Shown piece by piece: positions 1-23,300 of a stretch of DNA of 64,000 nucleotides. The DNA is taken from positions 78,010,436 through 78,074,435 of the forward strand of contig OW388291.1 in the NCBI GenBank assembly GCA_936450465.1, given 5' to 3'. The translations under genes and the position numbers were made by a program. Position 1 is the first letter of the stretch. Each line of letters begins with the position of its first letter. The notes below the pieces were generated by a model. That model was not told the DNA's origin. It saw nothing but the letters and a program-made list of their open reading frames with translations, and did not search any database. The stretch comes from Gibbula magus. Taxonomy: Eukaryota > Mollusca > Gastropoda > Trochida > Trochidae.

Positions 1-3000
1 GTTTGTCACTTGGTGATCAATTTGGTTGGGAAACATCTTGTGATTTTGATCAATCATGAGCAGATGTTTAAAGATCCACAAACCCCGACATATCACTTTT
101 TCGGTTTTTATTCAAGCATATTCCAAGATGACGAGGATTCCACTTGATATTTGTCAATTCAACCAATAAACACCTTTTATAACGCCTTTTTAGAACGCCG
201 CTCAATTACGCCTCATAAAACATTAGCCAGCGCAAATTCCGCGTGCTTGGCCTTGTGACGTAATACACAGGAGTCGCGTGACGTCTAATGACAAAATCCA
301 CTAGATTTAGCCTTACATAACTGCCTAAATAACATATTTACCTTTGTCCTTATACAACAAAATTACATATATACACGCCCCGTATAACGTACTACAAATA
401 GCAGCAGATGTCAACACTGTTTAGTACTGGATGTGACCATTGCGGGACCCGTAATTCTGCAATGTGTTTTGGAACAATTCTTATCGTTGCCCAATATGGC
501 GGCGGCACGCATGTCAGATGATTAAGATTTCAAACGTCACAGAGATCTATTACACATTTCATACGGATTATAACGGTGTTTACACTCCTCGTTCATGTTG
601 AATAATTTGTGTTTTCACATTCGTCCTTATGCAAAATAGCTAAATATATTTTCAGTATTTTTGTTTATCAATGTAGCGATATGTAATAAGTGATGTGCTT
701 GCGTTATTGACAATCTAACTTAGATAAATATTAAATAAGAGGGGAAATATACACGACTGAACTATAGCCGGGGTAATATTTTTTTAATTGAGAACCAAAC
801 AACACATGTACAATCGGCCATGGTTAGTTGATCAAAGTTCTATAGTTCCAATACTCTCATTTGAAATTGGGAAAGATACATTTTCCATATTTTTATCCGA
901 AGTGATTTAAACATTATTTTATTTCCACAAACATATGAATTGACCATCAAAAACTACATGTTATATAACATGCTAGGAAAATGGTAGTGGTATTACACTG
1001 AATCTAAGATATTGTAAATTGTACACGACTATAGATTTACAGATGAAACCTTACAGATAGCCCGAATATGTTCTTCTAAAAAGTGTAAACCAGTAACATT
1101 GATGAAAATTATAGGATTTTCTTAGTTGTAATGAAACTATTCTATTAGCAAAATAAGGTCACCATGAGAAATATGGACGCAGTAGATTTCAAGCTATAGG
1201 CACTCTTCAAACACAAAATCAAGCACAACAAAAAATTTAACTAATAATTGCGTTTATAATATAAAATATATATGATCTTTTTTATTTTTGAATTGTCAGT
1301 TATTCATTTCAAAACATATTGTAGCTTATAAGATAACATAACACTCCACTCGATTGGGAAAAGAACAAATCTAAAATCAGCGGTTGAATATCGAAAAATG
1401 CTCCTAAATCTCCGAAATTACTCCTTACGGACGCACAAATACTCATTCTATCGGAAACTTGTAATGTAAAAACGTTCTTTTTATGTTTTAAACGAATTAT
1501 CAACGAAAATCGCCAAATCGCCTAAGGATTTCATTAAGCAACTCCTGAGTATGACGTCACATCGCTAACGAAGGTTATGCTACACCGAGGGGCCGCGGAA
1601 AACTGTTTCAAGAATGAGATAATGAGCAGGCCAAATTTACTCACTTTGAAGGGCTATATCTTGATAAGTAGGTGACGCTTCGAAATAATCGTTTGTGTTT
1701 TGATTACTTGAAAGTATTGTCTATCTGAATAAACGAATTAACATCGAAAAAAACAGAGAGATGATAGTAACTTTAACTAAACAGAGTTCCATATCTTCAC
1801 TCAGCAAATGATTTATGAAACTCTGAAGCATTTGTCTTTGTAACGGTTAGGTGTAATAACGCTTACAGTGACAAATGCCTACAGGGATTAATAGCTACAG
1901 TTTGAGTTGTGACAGCGATACGCTTAGCTGCACACAAGTGAACTGTTCCAATCAGTGTGCACTAACAGCTACAAAAGAGAAGTAATAACAGAGGCTGAGG
2001 GTTTAGAGGAGCAAAGAACAAAACGCTTAAGAAGAGATGGGACGATGAAACAAAATATTTTAGAATTTGTTTATTTTTTTCAAAACAGCAGGTTTATTGT
2101 GTCTTTTATCCAAAAATTTAAGATCATTTGGGGGTCACCGAACGATTTAAAGAGTTATCGGCATTAATAATAATACTCCCGTTCGCAAATTAAGCCTTTT
2201 TTGACTGATTTGATGTATTTTGATGAAGCGCTCGCTTTCAACGAATAAGCTCAGAATCCTTTCAAATACATTTCAGTTACATACGGGGATGCATAGAAGT
2301 CTATATTTTTCAAATTAATGACACTGGAAAGAGAGAGAAGAAAAAAAGAAGCACTTTTTAATTAAAAACGGCATTTTTCTCATCGTTTTTCGCATATTGA
2401 ACAGGATTTCTCACTGACACACATATTTTAGATATTGCTAAAAATGCAATATAATGTCCACTTTTGAATAAACAAACGAATTCAGAAATAAAAATAGGGG
2501 GTCACCGGAGGTTTTTCATCACTTTAATGTCATTTTTTAAATTACCTTCATAAACGTAAAAACCTATCATCACGGCAATTTTGATGGTTTCAAGTGTAAC
2601 TTTGATGGCCTACTGTGTAATCATTATTGAACATACTATCAATCTAGGAGTACATGATGGAAGAATAACTATCAGTTGATCATACCAGGCGATTTAAATT
2701 CGTTAGTAACTAAAGATACGTATGTAATTCGAAAAACACACAAAGTAGCATATTTACCGCGAATATAGGTGACGATAACTTTATGCGGCATGTCGTAAAA
2801 TTACCGTTAAAAAGGCGTTACGGAAAATTTAAGCACTTTCCGTTAGTGTATGGATAAGCGTATGCCCCAAACAACGTAATCCATATATTTTTACACTTAT
2901 TCACTACAATAATTGGTTGTCGCAAAATGTTACCGTAAGCGAGAACGATTTCTGGGTCCCATCTCTCCTTAAGAACACTTGTCATGAAACTGCTATAGAA

Positions 3001-3600
3001 ATTTGATTTACTGTGTAGGTAAAACTTTCTCAGTTATTTCCATTATCAATTGGGTTATTTTCAAAATTGGTAGGTTTTTCTGTTTGATTCAAATAATTAG
3101 AAAAATAAGTAATTTGAAAAAAAAAATTGTTATAAGATAAATATTCAGATGTTAACCAGTCAGTAAATGTGATTAAAAAATAAGTTTTGACATTTGAATT
3201 GTTTTTACAAAAACACATTTTAGGGTCAAATTAGGCAGATTTACTCTGTCTGAGGGCGACGGTCATCATATAATTGTACACAAATAATGAATGAATGAAA
3301 ACAAATGTATACATATTATACTTATAAGCAATGATCATGCATGCTCAAACTGCATTTAAAAAAATAGAATTAAAAATTTAAATATCTACACATTAAAACA
3401 TGCTTGTCCGGTGATAGTGGAATTTTTTTCACTTTAAATCTTATTTTAAATGATAAAAAACTAAAACATTTTTGTCAGGTTAAATATTTGTTATAGTACA
3501 TATATGTCCATATTTGGTTTGTTTATATATTACTAATGTCAAAATTACTATAGACTTAGGTCTCTCAATACCACATAAATCACTAACACCATCTTTGAAA
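1..3600. other. AT-rich intergenic stretch, no gene seen
   Basis: No open frame in this stretch shows recognisable protein similarity, and none can be linked by splice sites to the UGP2 exons downstream. The missing 5' exon or exons of UGP2, which must supply the initiator methionine, could lie anywhere in positions 1-5285. No transposon ends were recognised here. Confidence 0.5.
490..506 (+). promoter_or_regulatory. CCAAT / YY1-like promoter motif
   Basis: The sequence CCAATATGGCGGCGG overlaps a CCAAT box with an AATATGGCGGC motif, the YY1-type element often found at transcription starts of animal housekeeping genes. It points toward the UGP2 gene about 4.8 kb downstream, so it is a candidate promoter for UGP2. 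A short match like this can occur by chance and no 5' exon could be tied to it. Confidence 0.22.
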
Positions 3601-3628
3601 TATTTATCTGAATTATATTATATTCTGT

Positions 3629-4075
3629 TCATTCAGAAATAATAATTATATGAAATGTGATATATCTTTGAACATATACATATGTATATATGTAATATAT
3701 ATGGTAAAATGAATAAAATGAGGAAGAAGAAAAATAGTTTATTAAAGTGTCGCACAACATACAACATCGGATAACATATTTATCTTTTGAATCTACATTA
3801 CTGAGTGAGTCACACAAATTACAAATTCTATCACTAAGAAGGGTAACAGGCCTAGGAAATCTTCCCAATTCTATAGCAAATGGTAAACTTCCACATCTTA
3901 ACTTACTCATAATACTAAGCTGATATTTAGAAAGACTAACTACATAAGGTTCAACCTGTAAAGAATCTATAAAAAGTCTATAAGTTCTTAATTTACTTCC
4001 ATTTAATAATCCTCTATCATTCCACATTTTACTTAACCACTCATCATAATCGACATCCAGTACATAGTCCTTCAT
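3629..4075 (-). pseudogene. LINE reverse transcriptase C-terminal fragment
   Basis: The open frame resembles the region after the reverse transcriptase domain in CR1/jockey-like non-LTR retrotransposons of aquatic invertebrates. It has SKLRTYRLF, then SKLRCGSLPFAIELGRF, then a Cys-rich end RICNLC followed by RCCMLCD, which matches the usual CxxC...HxxxxC knuckle except that the His is replaced. Only the 3' end is present, so this is a 5'-truncated, dead copy. The last 35 residues of the frame run into low-complexity AT sequence and are probably not coding. Confidence 0.72.
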
Positions 4076-4470
4076 AACAGGAAAATCATTTTGTGTATGT
4101 TAAAAACGTGTACAGAAAGTTGCATATTATTCAACATTTTCAAAACAATATTAATTCATGACTTTCTAAACTTTAAAACCATTTATACATAACATATGGA
4201 ATTCTAAATTCAACTTAATCCAAAACCGTACAATTCATTTTTCTGTTTGGTAAAAGATGATAACCAACCCATTTCACCCCTTATCGCTACATTAGAAGTA
4301 TTACACCCAACTCCTAAGAAATACCTCCCCGCCCGGTTCTGTACTGCATTAATAAATGAAAATTCCCTTACTCACCAGATAGCACTTTCATATAAAATGT
4401 ATATAATGTGACATGTTTTCACTGTAGGCATTAGTAGGTAACGGGTTTTAGGCATTAGTGCACAAAGTAA

Positions 4471-4673
4471 CGGGTCATTCCACTTTGATGAAAGGTTGAA
4501 GGCTGTACAAAATCAAAACCACTGGTGCATAAAGTTGTTTGTTTAAGACTGTAGGCGTTAGTAGACTCCGCTGGTCATTCCAATTTGATGAAAGGTTGAA
4601 GGCTGTAAAAATCAAAACCACTGGTGCATAAAGTTGTTTGTTTAAGACTGTAGGCATTTGTCCCTGTAGGTGT
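4471..4673. repeat. Two-copy tandem repeat of about 102 bp
   Basis: Two adjacent nearly identical units begin at about 4471 and 4573. Each contains GATGAAAGGTTGAAGGCTGT and CCACTGGTGCATAAAGTTG. Shorter pieces of the same phrase (GGCATTAGT, TGTAGG) flank them. The short open frames on the minus strand here are by-products of the repeat. Confidence 0.8.
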
Positions 4674-4934
4674 TAGTAGACTCCGCCTTTGTAACTGAAC
4701 AAAATATATTGAAACGATGTGTAAAAATAACTTGATAGATGGTCCAAACAAAACTGTCACATTGACAGTTCACAAGGCAATATTGAACTTGAGGCATATC
4801 TTGAAAATCTTTTAGGATAGGAGATACATTTTTGAACTTCTGAATAACCAAAAGTAAGCCTCCATTAAATGTACCACGCATGTTTATATAAATTTTATTT
4901 TATGGAGATACATCCTAGTTGTTCTTTTTAAAAA

Positions 4935-5255
4935 AAAAATTCATCTTCTTTTCTAGAACTAAGTACGAAAACGCTAAAACACAGTGTATAGAGTATGAAT
5001 TGTAGGTTTGATGACTCTGTGGTCCCCAATAAGGGCCATAGAGGCTACAACCTTAAATCAAATATCTTTTTCTTTTCAAGAATTTAAAGCTTTAGAAAGC
5101 TAAAATCTGTTCAGATGTCTTGGTCAATATAGATGATAAATTGTAGGTTTACTTCTTCTACCTCTACTGGAAAATTTTAATTTTCAACCTTATAATGTAT
5201 TATTCAAAAATTTTATCAAGTGCAGAGTCAATGGCTCTATTTTTTCAAAATCAGA
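4935..5255 (+). repeat. Degenerate copy of the AGCTCATC-type repeat family
   Basis: This stretch has the inner block of the family seen more clearly at 36454-38735 and 51972-52298: TTCATCTTCTTTTCTAGAAC, then AATTGTAGGTTTGATGACTC, TGGTCCCCAATAAGGGCCAT, and a 3' end AGTCAATGGCTCTATTTTTT. The AGCTCATC start is no longer clear. It lies directly before the first visible exon of UGP2. Confidence 0.5.
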
Positions 5256-5285
5256 AATAAATTCTAAATTTAATCTATTTTTTAG

Positions 5286-15788
<10,503 letters not shown>

Positions 15789-18700
15789 GAACAACCTAAA
15801 CAAGAGCGAATTCCAAAACCAGACTTCTAATGCGTGCCAAGCATACGATTCAGAGTCAAAGTTATCCAATAAATGGAACAGTACACTTAGGCTATCTTGT
15901 CAGCGATAAGATGTTTATGAATATTGAAAGTTATTATATTAATGATTTTCATATAAAATATTGTTTATTACATTAAAGTGCCATTAAGTATGTTGATTAA
16001 AGTACAGAATAATGTTCAAAATCTATCATTGAAAGACATATATGATTAACGGTATTCACAGATTGTTAAACACTAAATAAGCAAAGAAATAGCACAGATA
16101 AGTAAAGATGTTTCGTTTTGTGCAAAGCACTGTAAACAAAGATTGAGAAATAGCGTAATCCTCTGCACTGCTAATGTTCACCATGGACTTTGTACATCAT
16201 GGCCAACTTTCGGATGTATATTTTCTGATCCCGTAACTTTCATAGCTTCGGGAATCTGTGTTATTGTGTACCACATCATATCATGTGGTATGCAAGAAAG
16301 AGAATCTGTCTAATGACATCACATTTCAGTGGCGAGCGCCAACAGAGAGGAAAGGTGTCTTGAAACAGAATTACTTGTTATGGTATAACATTATTACTGA
16401 TATGCAATGTCCTAGATGAAAGATGTTTCACAATTGATATCGCCTGTATATGTTTACAAAATATTTTTGGGATAGAAATACTAAAATACTCAATGGCTCT
16501 TTAAAGCAAACATACAAACAAATTTGTTTATTTAGACATAAGATCATAGAATATGACAGGTTAGTACTGGAATAAAAAGCTTAAATGTAACTACTGAAAC
16601 AGTTAACTTAATGTTTCTTGCATGAAAAAGGAAAATATTTTGAATTTCAATATCATTAAACTTCAATGACTGCAGAATTTGATTACTGCATAGCAGGAAC
16701 ATAATGGTTTCCAATCGTTTTTTTGGGGTTCTTGAAATTTAGATTGAGTATACGCTCACTTCTAGTCAAATACATAAATTACAACGTTTAAGTAGTAAAA
16801 TTAAATGTTCAGTTTACATCAAGTGGAAATTTCTTTAGAACATAATCTTGTTACTCCAACTGACTGTTCAACGAATTATTTTTTGTTGTGGTGTATTAAT
16901 GATAGAAGTGGGTCAGCCAATGTTTATATGCACATGATTTGTGGGTTTGAAATCTAGATTGTTTGTTTGTGGAAAGTAAAGAATGTTGAAAGTAACTAGC
17001 TATTACTGCACAATGGTTTATTTAGTATATCTAAATGTCACCTGTGAAATTTTGCTGTTTAGTTTGAAATGAGTGATGTATTCTCTTTTATTCAGTGTAT
17101 ATATACAACATGAGTTTCTATAAATGATAATGGTTGTGTTTGAAGCATAGCAACTGTTCAGTGACCTCCTTTAATTTCTCCTCAAGAAATTCTCATCAAT
17201 CAAGTCAGTATACATTCATAGTAGTTTCGATGATGGCATTTCTTGCAATTAAGCAATCACAATTTAGCAATCATTTGTTAAATCTTCAGAAGTCCTTGTT
17301 AAGGACTTTCAATAGTCTGTATATATCATGCAATAATTGTTTTTGGCCATCAAATTCTACGAAATGACTTCATGATACACTGCAGTTCTTTATCATAGGG
17401 GATAGCGAGATAAATAGCCAAAATATACCACAGGTACCTAGAATTATCAGGGGCCATGTATTACTTATAAAGAGTCAAGCCCAGTCACCTGGCATACTTG
17501 TGTTGAATTTAGCATATTTATCTGTTGATCACAGAAAGTCTCTTTATGGTAAATAGATACAGTGATGTAACTCCATTGCAAATTATCAGAATAGAATAAA
17601 GTTCCCTCAGCTTTCATTTAATCTCATTTAAATCCGATCGAACGTAACATACATGTCTTGCTGCAATTCTGAGTAGTGTACCATAGAGGTCATGTCAGAT
17701 CATCTGTTTACTCCGGTCAATCAACGATGAGGCTGGAAAGCCATCAGAACGTCTTGAGTTGATATACGAACATCACATTCAATGGGCCTCTGATTGGCTG
17801 AATTTATTTTAGGTGAAGCCAGGTCAGCTGACATCACTGATATCTGCAGGGTAGTACTCAGATCGACAAACGAGTGTAACATTTGATCTTATTGAGATGA
17901 GATTGCTTAACTTTCACCATTGAAATGTACTTTCTCGATCCATTCTTATTTTCCTATTTTAACCGATTAATTTGCGACAGGTGCCTGTAAGATTGGCAGT
18001 CTATATGTTTTCTGTTTCTAGTATATTGCTAATTAAATAGAGCTACGCTGCATGCATGTCACTTCTAATAGAGATTGGTATTGAACAATCACATGTGAAC
18101 CAGTTGAGAATTAATCATGTTATCATTACTACTCGAGATTGTATAATTCCCATAACCCTGTGATACTAGGAGCAGCTATCTCTGTTACCGCTGTACATAT
18201 TTACTGCTTGGGTAATACATCTACATATTGCTCACTATCTTGTTTCCAGTCTTGTTATTAATTTCCTTTCTTGCATCTATACACAAAATCATGTCAACTC
18301 AAAATATTTGTGAACACCATCATCTCGCTTTATCAATACCTTCCATTTCAATGAATGGAGTGTTCAATTTGAAACATGTATAGTTGCTAGTGCCTGTATA
18401 TAGGTACTTTAATTGGAATTGTTTAACTTCAGCAGGAAAGGTGATAACAGTTTTAACCTTTATTTGCCTGTGGAAATTTAGGGACGGTTGTGTTACTAGT
18501 TTTTTCAGTCATTCACGCATCATCATTGACAATCAAATCTTTCCTTCTTGCTGGAATTAAACTTAAATCGCTTTTGTATAATTTTAATTTAGTATCTTAA
18601 ACACTGCTTCATGAGGTCGTCCATATTTGTTCTGTGTTGATAATCACCTGAATGTTTCAATAGTAATTTTTTAAACAAATTTAATAATTTGATCACATAA

Positions 18701-19000
18701 ATATTTATTGATGTTTTTTTCTCAAACTTTGGGGGTAAGAGAAACACAAGAAATATTTTAGATAGTCACTGACTAGCTTATAAATCTGCAGTACCTGTTT
18801 AATCCACATATTCTATTAATATAAGTGTATAAAATGGTTGGAAGGAGTTTACTTTACATATTGTGAAGATGTTTGACAGGTGTGAAATAAGACTCAAAGA
18901 GGGCATCATTTTTATGGTTTGAATGTGCTTGTAATAACTGGATTGAATATATATGTGCCATATTATAGAAATAAAATGGATATTTAATGAATAGAATATT
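15789..19000 (+). other. Probable UGP2 3' UTR and downstream region
   Basis: AT-rich sequence without a recognisable gene follows the UGP2 stop. AATAAA signals occur soon after the stop (15868-15873) and again at about 18970-18975 with a T-rich stretch after it, so the 3' UTR could be about 0.1 or up to 3.2 kb long. I cannot decide which signal is used. Confidence 0.4.
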
Positions 19001-19125
19001 TGTTTTTATTTTATATTAGTCTGATAGGCGACATGTAAGGATTAGGGGTGTAATGTTTCGCAACTAAATTACCGGTAGTTGAACCTCTGTATTTTGCTTT
19101 TGGTAGTTTTGATTAGGTGCATTAA

Positions 19126-19480
19126 AGGGGCAGTAGCACGTTTTTTTGCAAAAAATAATTTTTCAAATTTCCCATTTATAATGATAGTTTATGTCATTTA
19201 AACTAACTTAAGAGGGTAAAACATCTTATTACACAAACCAATTATCTATAGCGGTACAAAATATGTTGCGTATAAAGTAAAAATTGCATGGCGGCCATTT
19301 TATTGTGAACACAATTTATTATTTTGTATTACAAAAACGTTTTCCATGGCTTTACCGAAACATGTACACTCATTTTAAACTTTATTTTCCGAAGAGAGAA
19401 GGATATTTTACCATTGGTGAAATTATTTTTCAAATACATTTCATCAACTTATTTGAGCAAAAAAACGTGCTACAGTGCCT
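19126..19480 (+). mobile_element. TTAA-flanked MITE, copy 1
   Basis: A 355-bp element flanked on both sides by TTAA. Ends are AGGGGCAGTAGCACG and, inverted, AGGCACTGTAGCACG. Inside are CCCATTTATAATGATAGTTT, GGTAAAACATCTTATTACAC and ATGGCGGCCATTTTATTGTG. A second, inverted copy lies at 47531-47865. TTAA target choice points to the piggyBac or Kolobok superfamilies; no transposase is present. The short open frames here are not genes. Confidence 0.88.
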
Positions 19481-19544
19481 TTAAAGTTTGTATCGTATAC
19501 CATATTTATGTTATTAATTTCAAAATATTCTATTAAAATTTCCA

Positions 19545-20080
19545 GTTTTTAACCCCGGGTGCAATCCAAGAAAGATATTGTTGTGGCTCTGCCCGTCTGT
19601 CCCTAAAACAGTACTTGTGTTCTGAAATCAACTACTCCCACAGTTTTGGATCAATCTTTCCGACACTCCACACATCCTTTGGGTATACATTGATGATACG
19701 CATGTATCGTGGCTCTTTAAACTAAGCCTGGCTCAAACTTTTAATATGTGTCTGGTCTTTTGTCAAGGAAACACATAACTTTAACCATCAATTTGTGAGC
19801 ATTTGAAAATGTTATGTTTCAAATGTCACACTCTGTCAAGGATCCATGTTGTGAGAAACTTAACCATGGCCATAGTTTTTTTTTATTGATCAGTGAAAGG
19901 GCTTTGATATTTGACATGCTTATTTATTTTTAAAAGATCATTCAGCTGATCAAAGACTTTTTCACGTTAAATGCAGATCGAGACAAAATAACTTTCATGA
20001 ATTGCCCTTACATTTAAACTACTTATTTAGAGTATAAGGAACCCAGGGGTTCCTGTGCTCTCAGAGCACTCTTGTTTAAT
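19545..20080 (+). repeat. Interspersed repeat (CCCCGGGTGCAATCC ... GAGCACTCTTG)
   Basis: The start TTTTTAACCCCGGGTGCAAT, the phrase GGCTCTGCCCGTCTGTCCCT and the end TCCTGTGCTCTCAGAGCACT are typical of the non-coding interspersed repeats seen elsewhere in this window, which tend to start near a GTCTGTCC phrase and to end with a short hairpin (here AACCCAGGGGTT and AGTGCTCT-like repeats). No open frame. Confidence 0.4.
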
Positions 20081-20370
20081 TTTGACGTTCTGGGCCTCTA
20101 AGGTGATCAAAAGTCACTAAGGTAACCTTGGTGCAATGTTAGAGAATGGGAGTTACGGTTTTGAGTCCCTGTTCTGTACTGTAATGCAAAATGAACCGAA
20201 GCTCAAGTGAACCATTTCACTCCTAGTACGGATATCCAAGAGCTGTCACATTGTGTCTGGAATGGGATCACTGAGTAGGTATTTGAGGATATATACCCAA
20301 AACATTTGTCTATGATGAACTTCCCAGTGCAAAAACGAAACAATAAATTTAACTGTTTATTCAATAAATA

Positions 20371-23300
20371 TCACAAATAAGGAAGAACGTCCTTTTCAAG
20401 AGCACTGTGTATGAAGTCTATGAGACAAGAGACTGGTGATTGTTCCTGCATAAGAGAAATTACACAATCTTGTAGATTGTCTATATGTACATCACTTGTC
20501 ACTCTCGTCTCCTCACCCATTGAGATACTCTCGCCTACTGAACAACTGAAACATACAAACATCTCAATGGGATTATGTATAACGAATCTGCAACCAACCA
20601 AGATAACTGAAGTACCATCAATACAAAATACATATTCGTGTATAGAAACCACAATGATATTAAGTGGAATTTCCGTATCATCTGTACAGTGAAAGAAACT
20701 TGTCCAAGTATTGTATGGCTGAAATGGTGAAAATTTTGATAAAATCTTATTTTTATTGGCCATTAAGTGGTTTAATTTTGGAGAAATCAGTGACACAAAG
20801 ACAAATTGATAACGATTGGCTCCCTGGTAAGTGTAATTTAGTCTATGTATCTAGCAGCTGGTCTACCATATCAGTCTACAAAATAAGCTAACACAAAAAG
20901 TTTTTCAATGCAATTGACAAATTTCATACAAAAGTTTCAGGTTGTCACACAATTTTACTCAAACAAATGTTCTTACTGTGCACACAAATTTCTTCAAATT
21001 TGTAGCTTAAACAGCACAAGCCTTTCATGTATTGATGATACTGGTGACATTTCTCTTACCTGTCCTCATGAGTAGAGGACTGAGTTGAGATGGTGACAGT
21101 GACCACTAGACCCTGATGAGACAAACACAGTCCCAGTCTCTCTCTCAGCTTGTCTGTCTCATCACAAGTGTAGTCTGGCCGGTAGCTCTCATCTGTAACA
21201 TTGTGACAGGTTAACTTTTATAACATGGGCCCCGAAACATGTAACTTTGTGACACATTGGTTGGAAGCATTAGGGAGGCATGTTTGGCCAATGCATGTTA
21301 CTATTTGTTGTATTAAACATGCAAGACTAAACTCAACTATGTGAAACTGAGACAACTTCCCCTGCAAGGCAAAACTCCAGCCATGATCTATCATTTAAGC
21401 CTTGCTGCACTTTGTCACAGTTTGTGGCTTGATTGCAGTGCCCTAACCAGTGATTATAAGTCGTCTCCAGTTACCTCCCCTGCTCCAACCAATCGGCAAC
21501 GTCGTTTCATGCACTTAATCAAAATGGTTGAGCCCACGTGGAGCAAATTCGGTAGTCAACTGACTGCAACATGCTGGTAGCATTGTTGGTATTGGTAGGT
21601 TTTGTAGTTTTATAAGGTAGCACACCGACAAGCTAGCACAGAAAAAGTAACAAAATGCAGCAAGTCTTACAAACCAGTGATAGAGACAAGGATAAGTTAT
21701 ATCTTTCATGGGGAGCTGTACTTGGGATGAATGTTTAAAATAAATGGATAATATTACACTTACACCCAACACTGTCATACATTGGAAAGAAGCATATTCG
21801 AAAGAAAATTTCTCACAAAATATGATAGCATTCTCACAAGCAGTCATTTAACAAACAACTTTTGTCACATATGAACTAAAAGAGTTAAAATACCATATAT
21901 ATTTCTTATATAGCTTACTTTTTTCATCCGACTTGGCTTTAAGTTCTTGGAACCAGGAATATAATTTTCCTTTCTTTCTTGGCTTTATCACTGAAAGAAC
22001 ATATTTAAAGAACAGGTTTATATACCTCTCAAGTCCTTTAACCTTTTGTGCATTGAAACATATTCTTATTGTTTTAAACAGAAGAAAGCACTGGAATACC
22101 TAAAGTTCTTTAAAGGTATTTAGAAGATGGTGTAGTAATACAATAAATAAATAATACCGTATTCTCTTACTCTCGTATTCGCCTTAGACCATCCCCTCTT
22201 TTCAGGGGTTGTACTGGTTGGAGATTCTCAGGTTATAGCCCACCCCCAACTTTGTCAGATGTTCCATGGTCATACATTACATAAATCTATGATATTATGT
22301 TAAGTTAAGTATAAAAAACCTACATAAAACTTATTCTGACTGTCTGACAGTTGGTATGAATTTTCATCTGAGTTTGGGTATCTCCTGTCTAAAAGCCCAC
22401 CCCCATGTTTTCAAGATGTTGGTCTTATACCCGAGAGAATACGGTAAATAAATAAAGAAATTGTCATCCACTAGGTTTGACTTGTATTACTGGAGGTAAG
22501 GTGAGGTGAGGTGAGGTGATTTGGGTTTTAACAACACTTTCAAGAGTATTTCACTTATATCACAGTATTATTGCAGGGAGAAAGTCTGCAACACCATGTG
22601 GCTATGCATTTCGGTGAAACCAAGCAAGCAACGGCTGGAACTAGCGAACCATGGGTAGTACTGCGTTAAAATTCAGTGTAGCGTTGCACCCAAACCTTAC
22701 TGCGTATAGAACAGTTTTCCACTGCAGACAAAGTTTCTGTGCGCCTGGCGGGATTTGAACCATGGACTGTATTACTGGAATACTCGTAGCTCTAAACTCT
22801 TTTGGCGATGATTGGATCATTGAAATCAAACCGTATCACGAAAAGTAGCACGAAGGACATATTTAACAAGAAGACAGTCATCAACATCCCTCGCCAGACC
22901 CAAGAAATTGGAACAAGGGCAATAATTGGAGAAGAAGTAATTGTGAATTACTCATTTTCATTCCATCAAGGTATTTATGCTCTCAAGCAACACACCAAAT
23001 TTGGTTATCCTATCTTAAACGGTTTCTGAGAAAAACTGTCCCCTTCAATTCGGAAGGACAGACGGAAACACGGACGGACGGAGCCCAAACCTATATTTTT
23101 AATTTGCCAACTTGTGTCCAATTATTTTCTTAGGAATAGAATGTGTTTAAAACATTACAAATTTACCTGAAGTGAGAGAAGTGTAGACTTGTCTGACATC
23201 ATTCTGCACATCTAGCAGATGAAGTTGGTGGTGTATTTCCTTGTTTCTCACCTCCAAACTGTGGATTTCTTGTACTAGGGGAAACACTTTCTTGTACCTG

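Noticed and set aside
20545..20796. Upstream extension of the last exon of the coiled-coil gene as an open frame (141 residues in total)
   Set aside because: The phase of the preceding exon requires the acceptor at 20546-20547. The upstream part is open by chance and its other possible acceptor gives the wrong frame.
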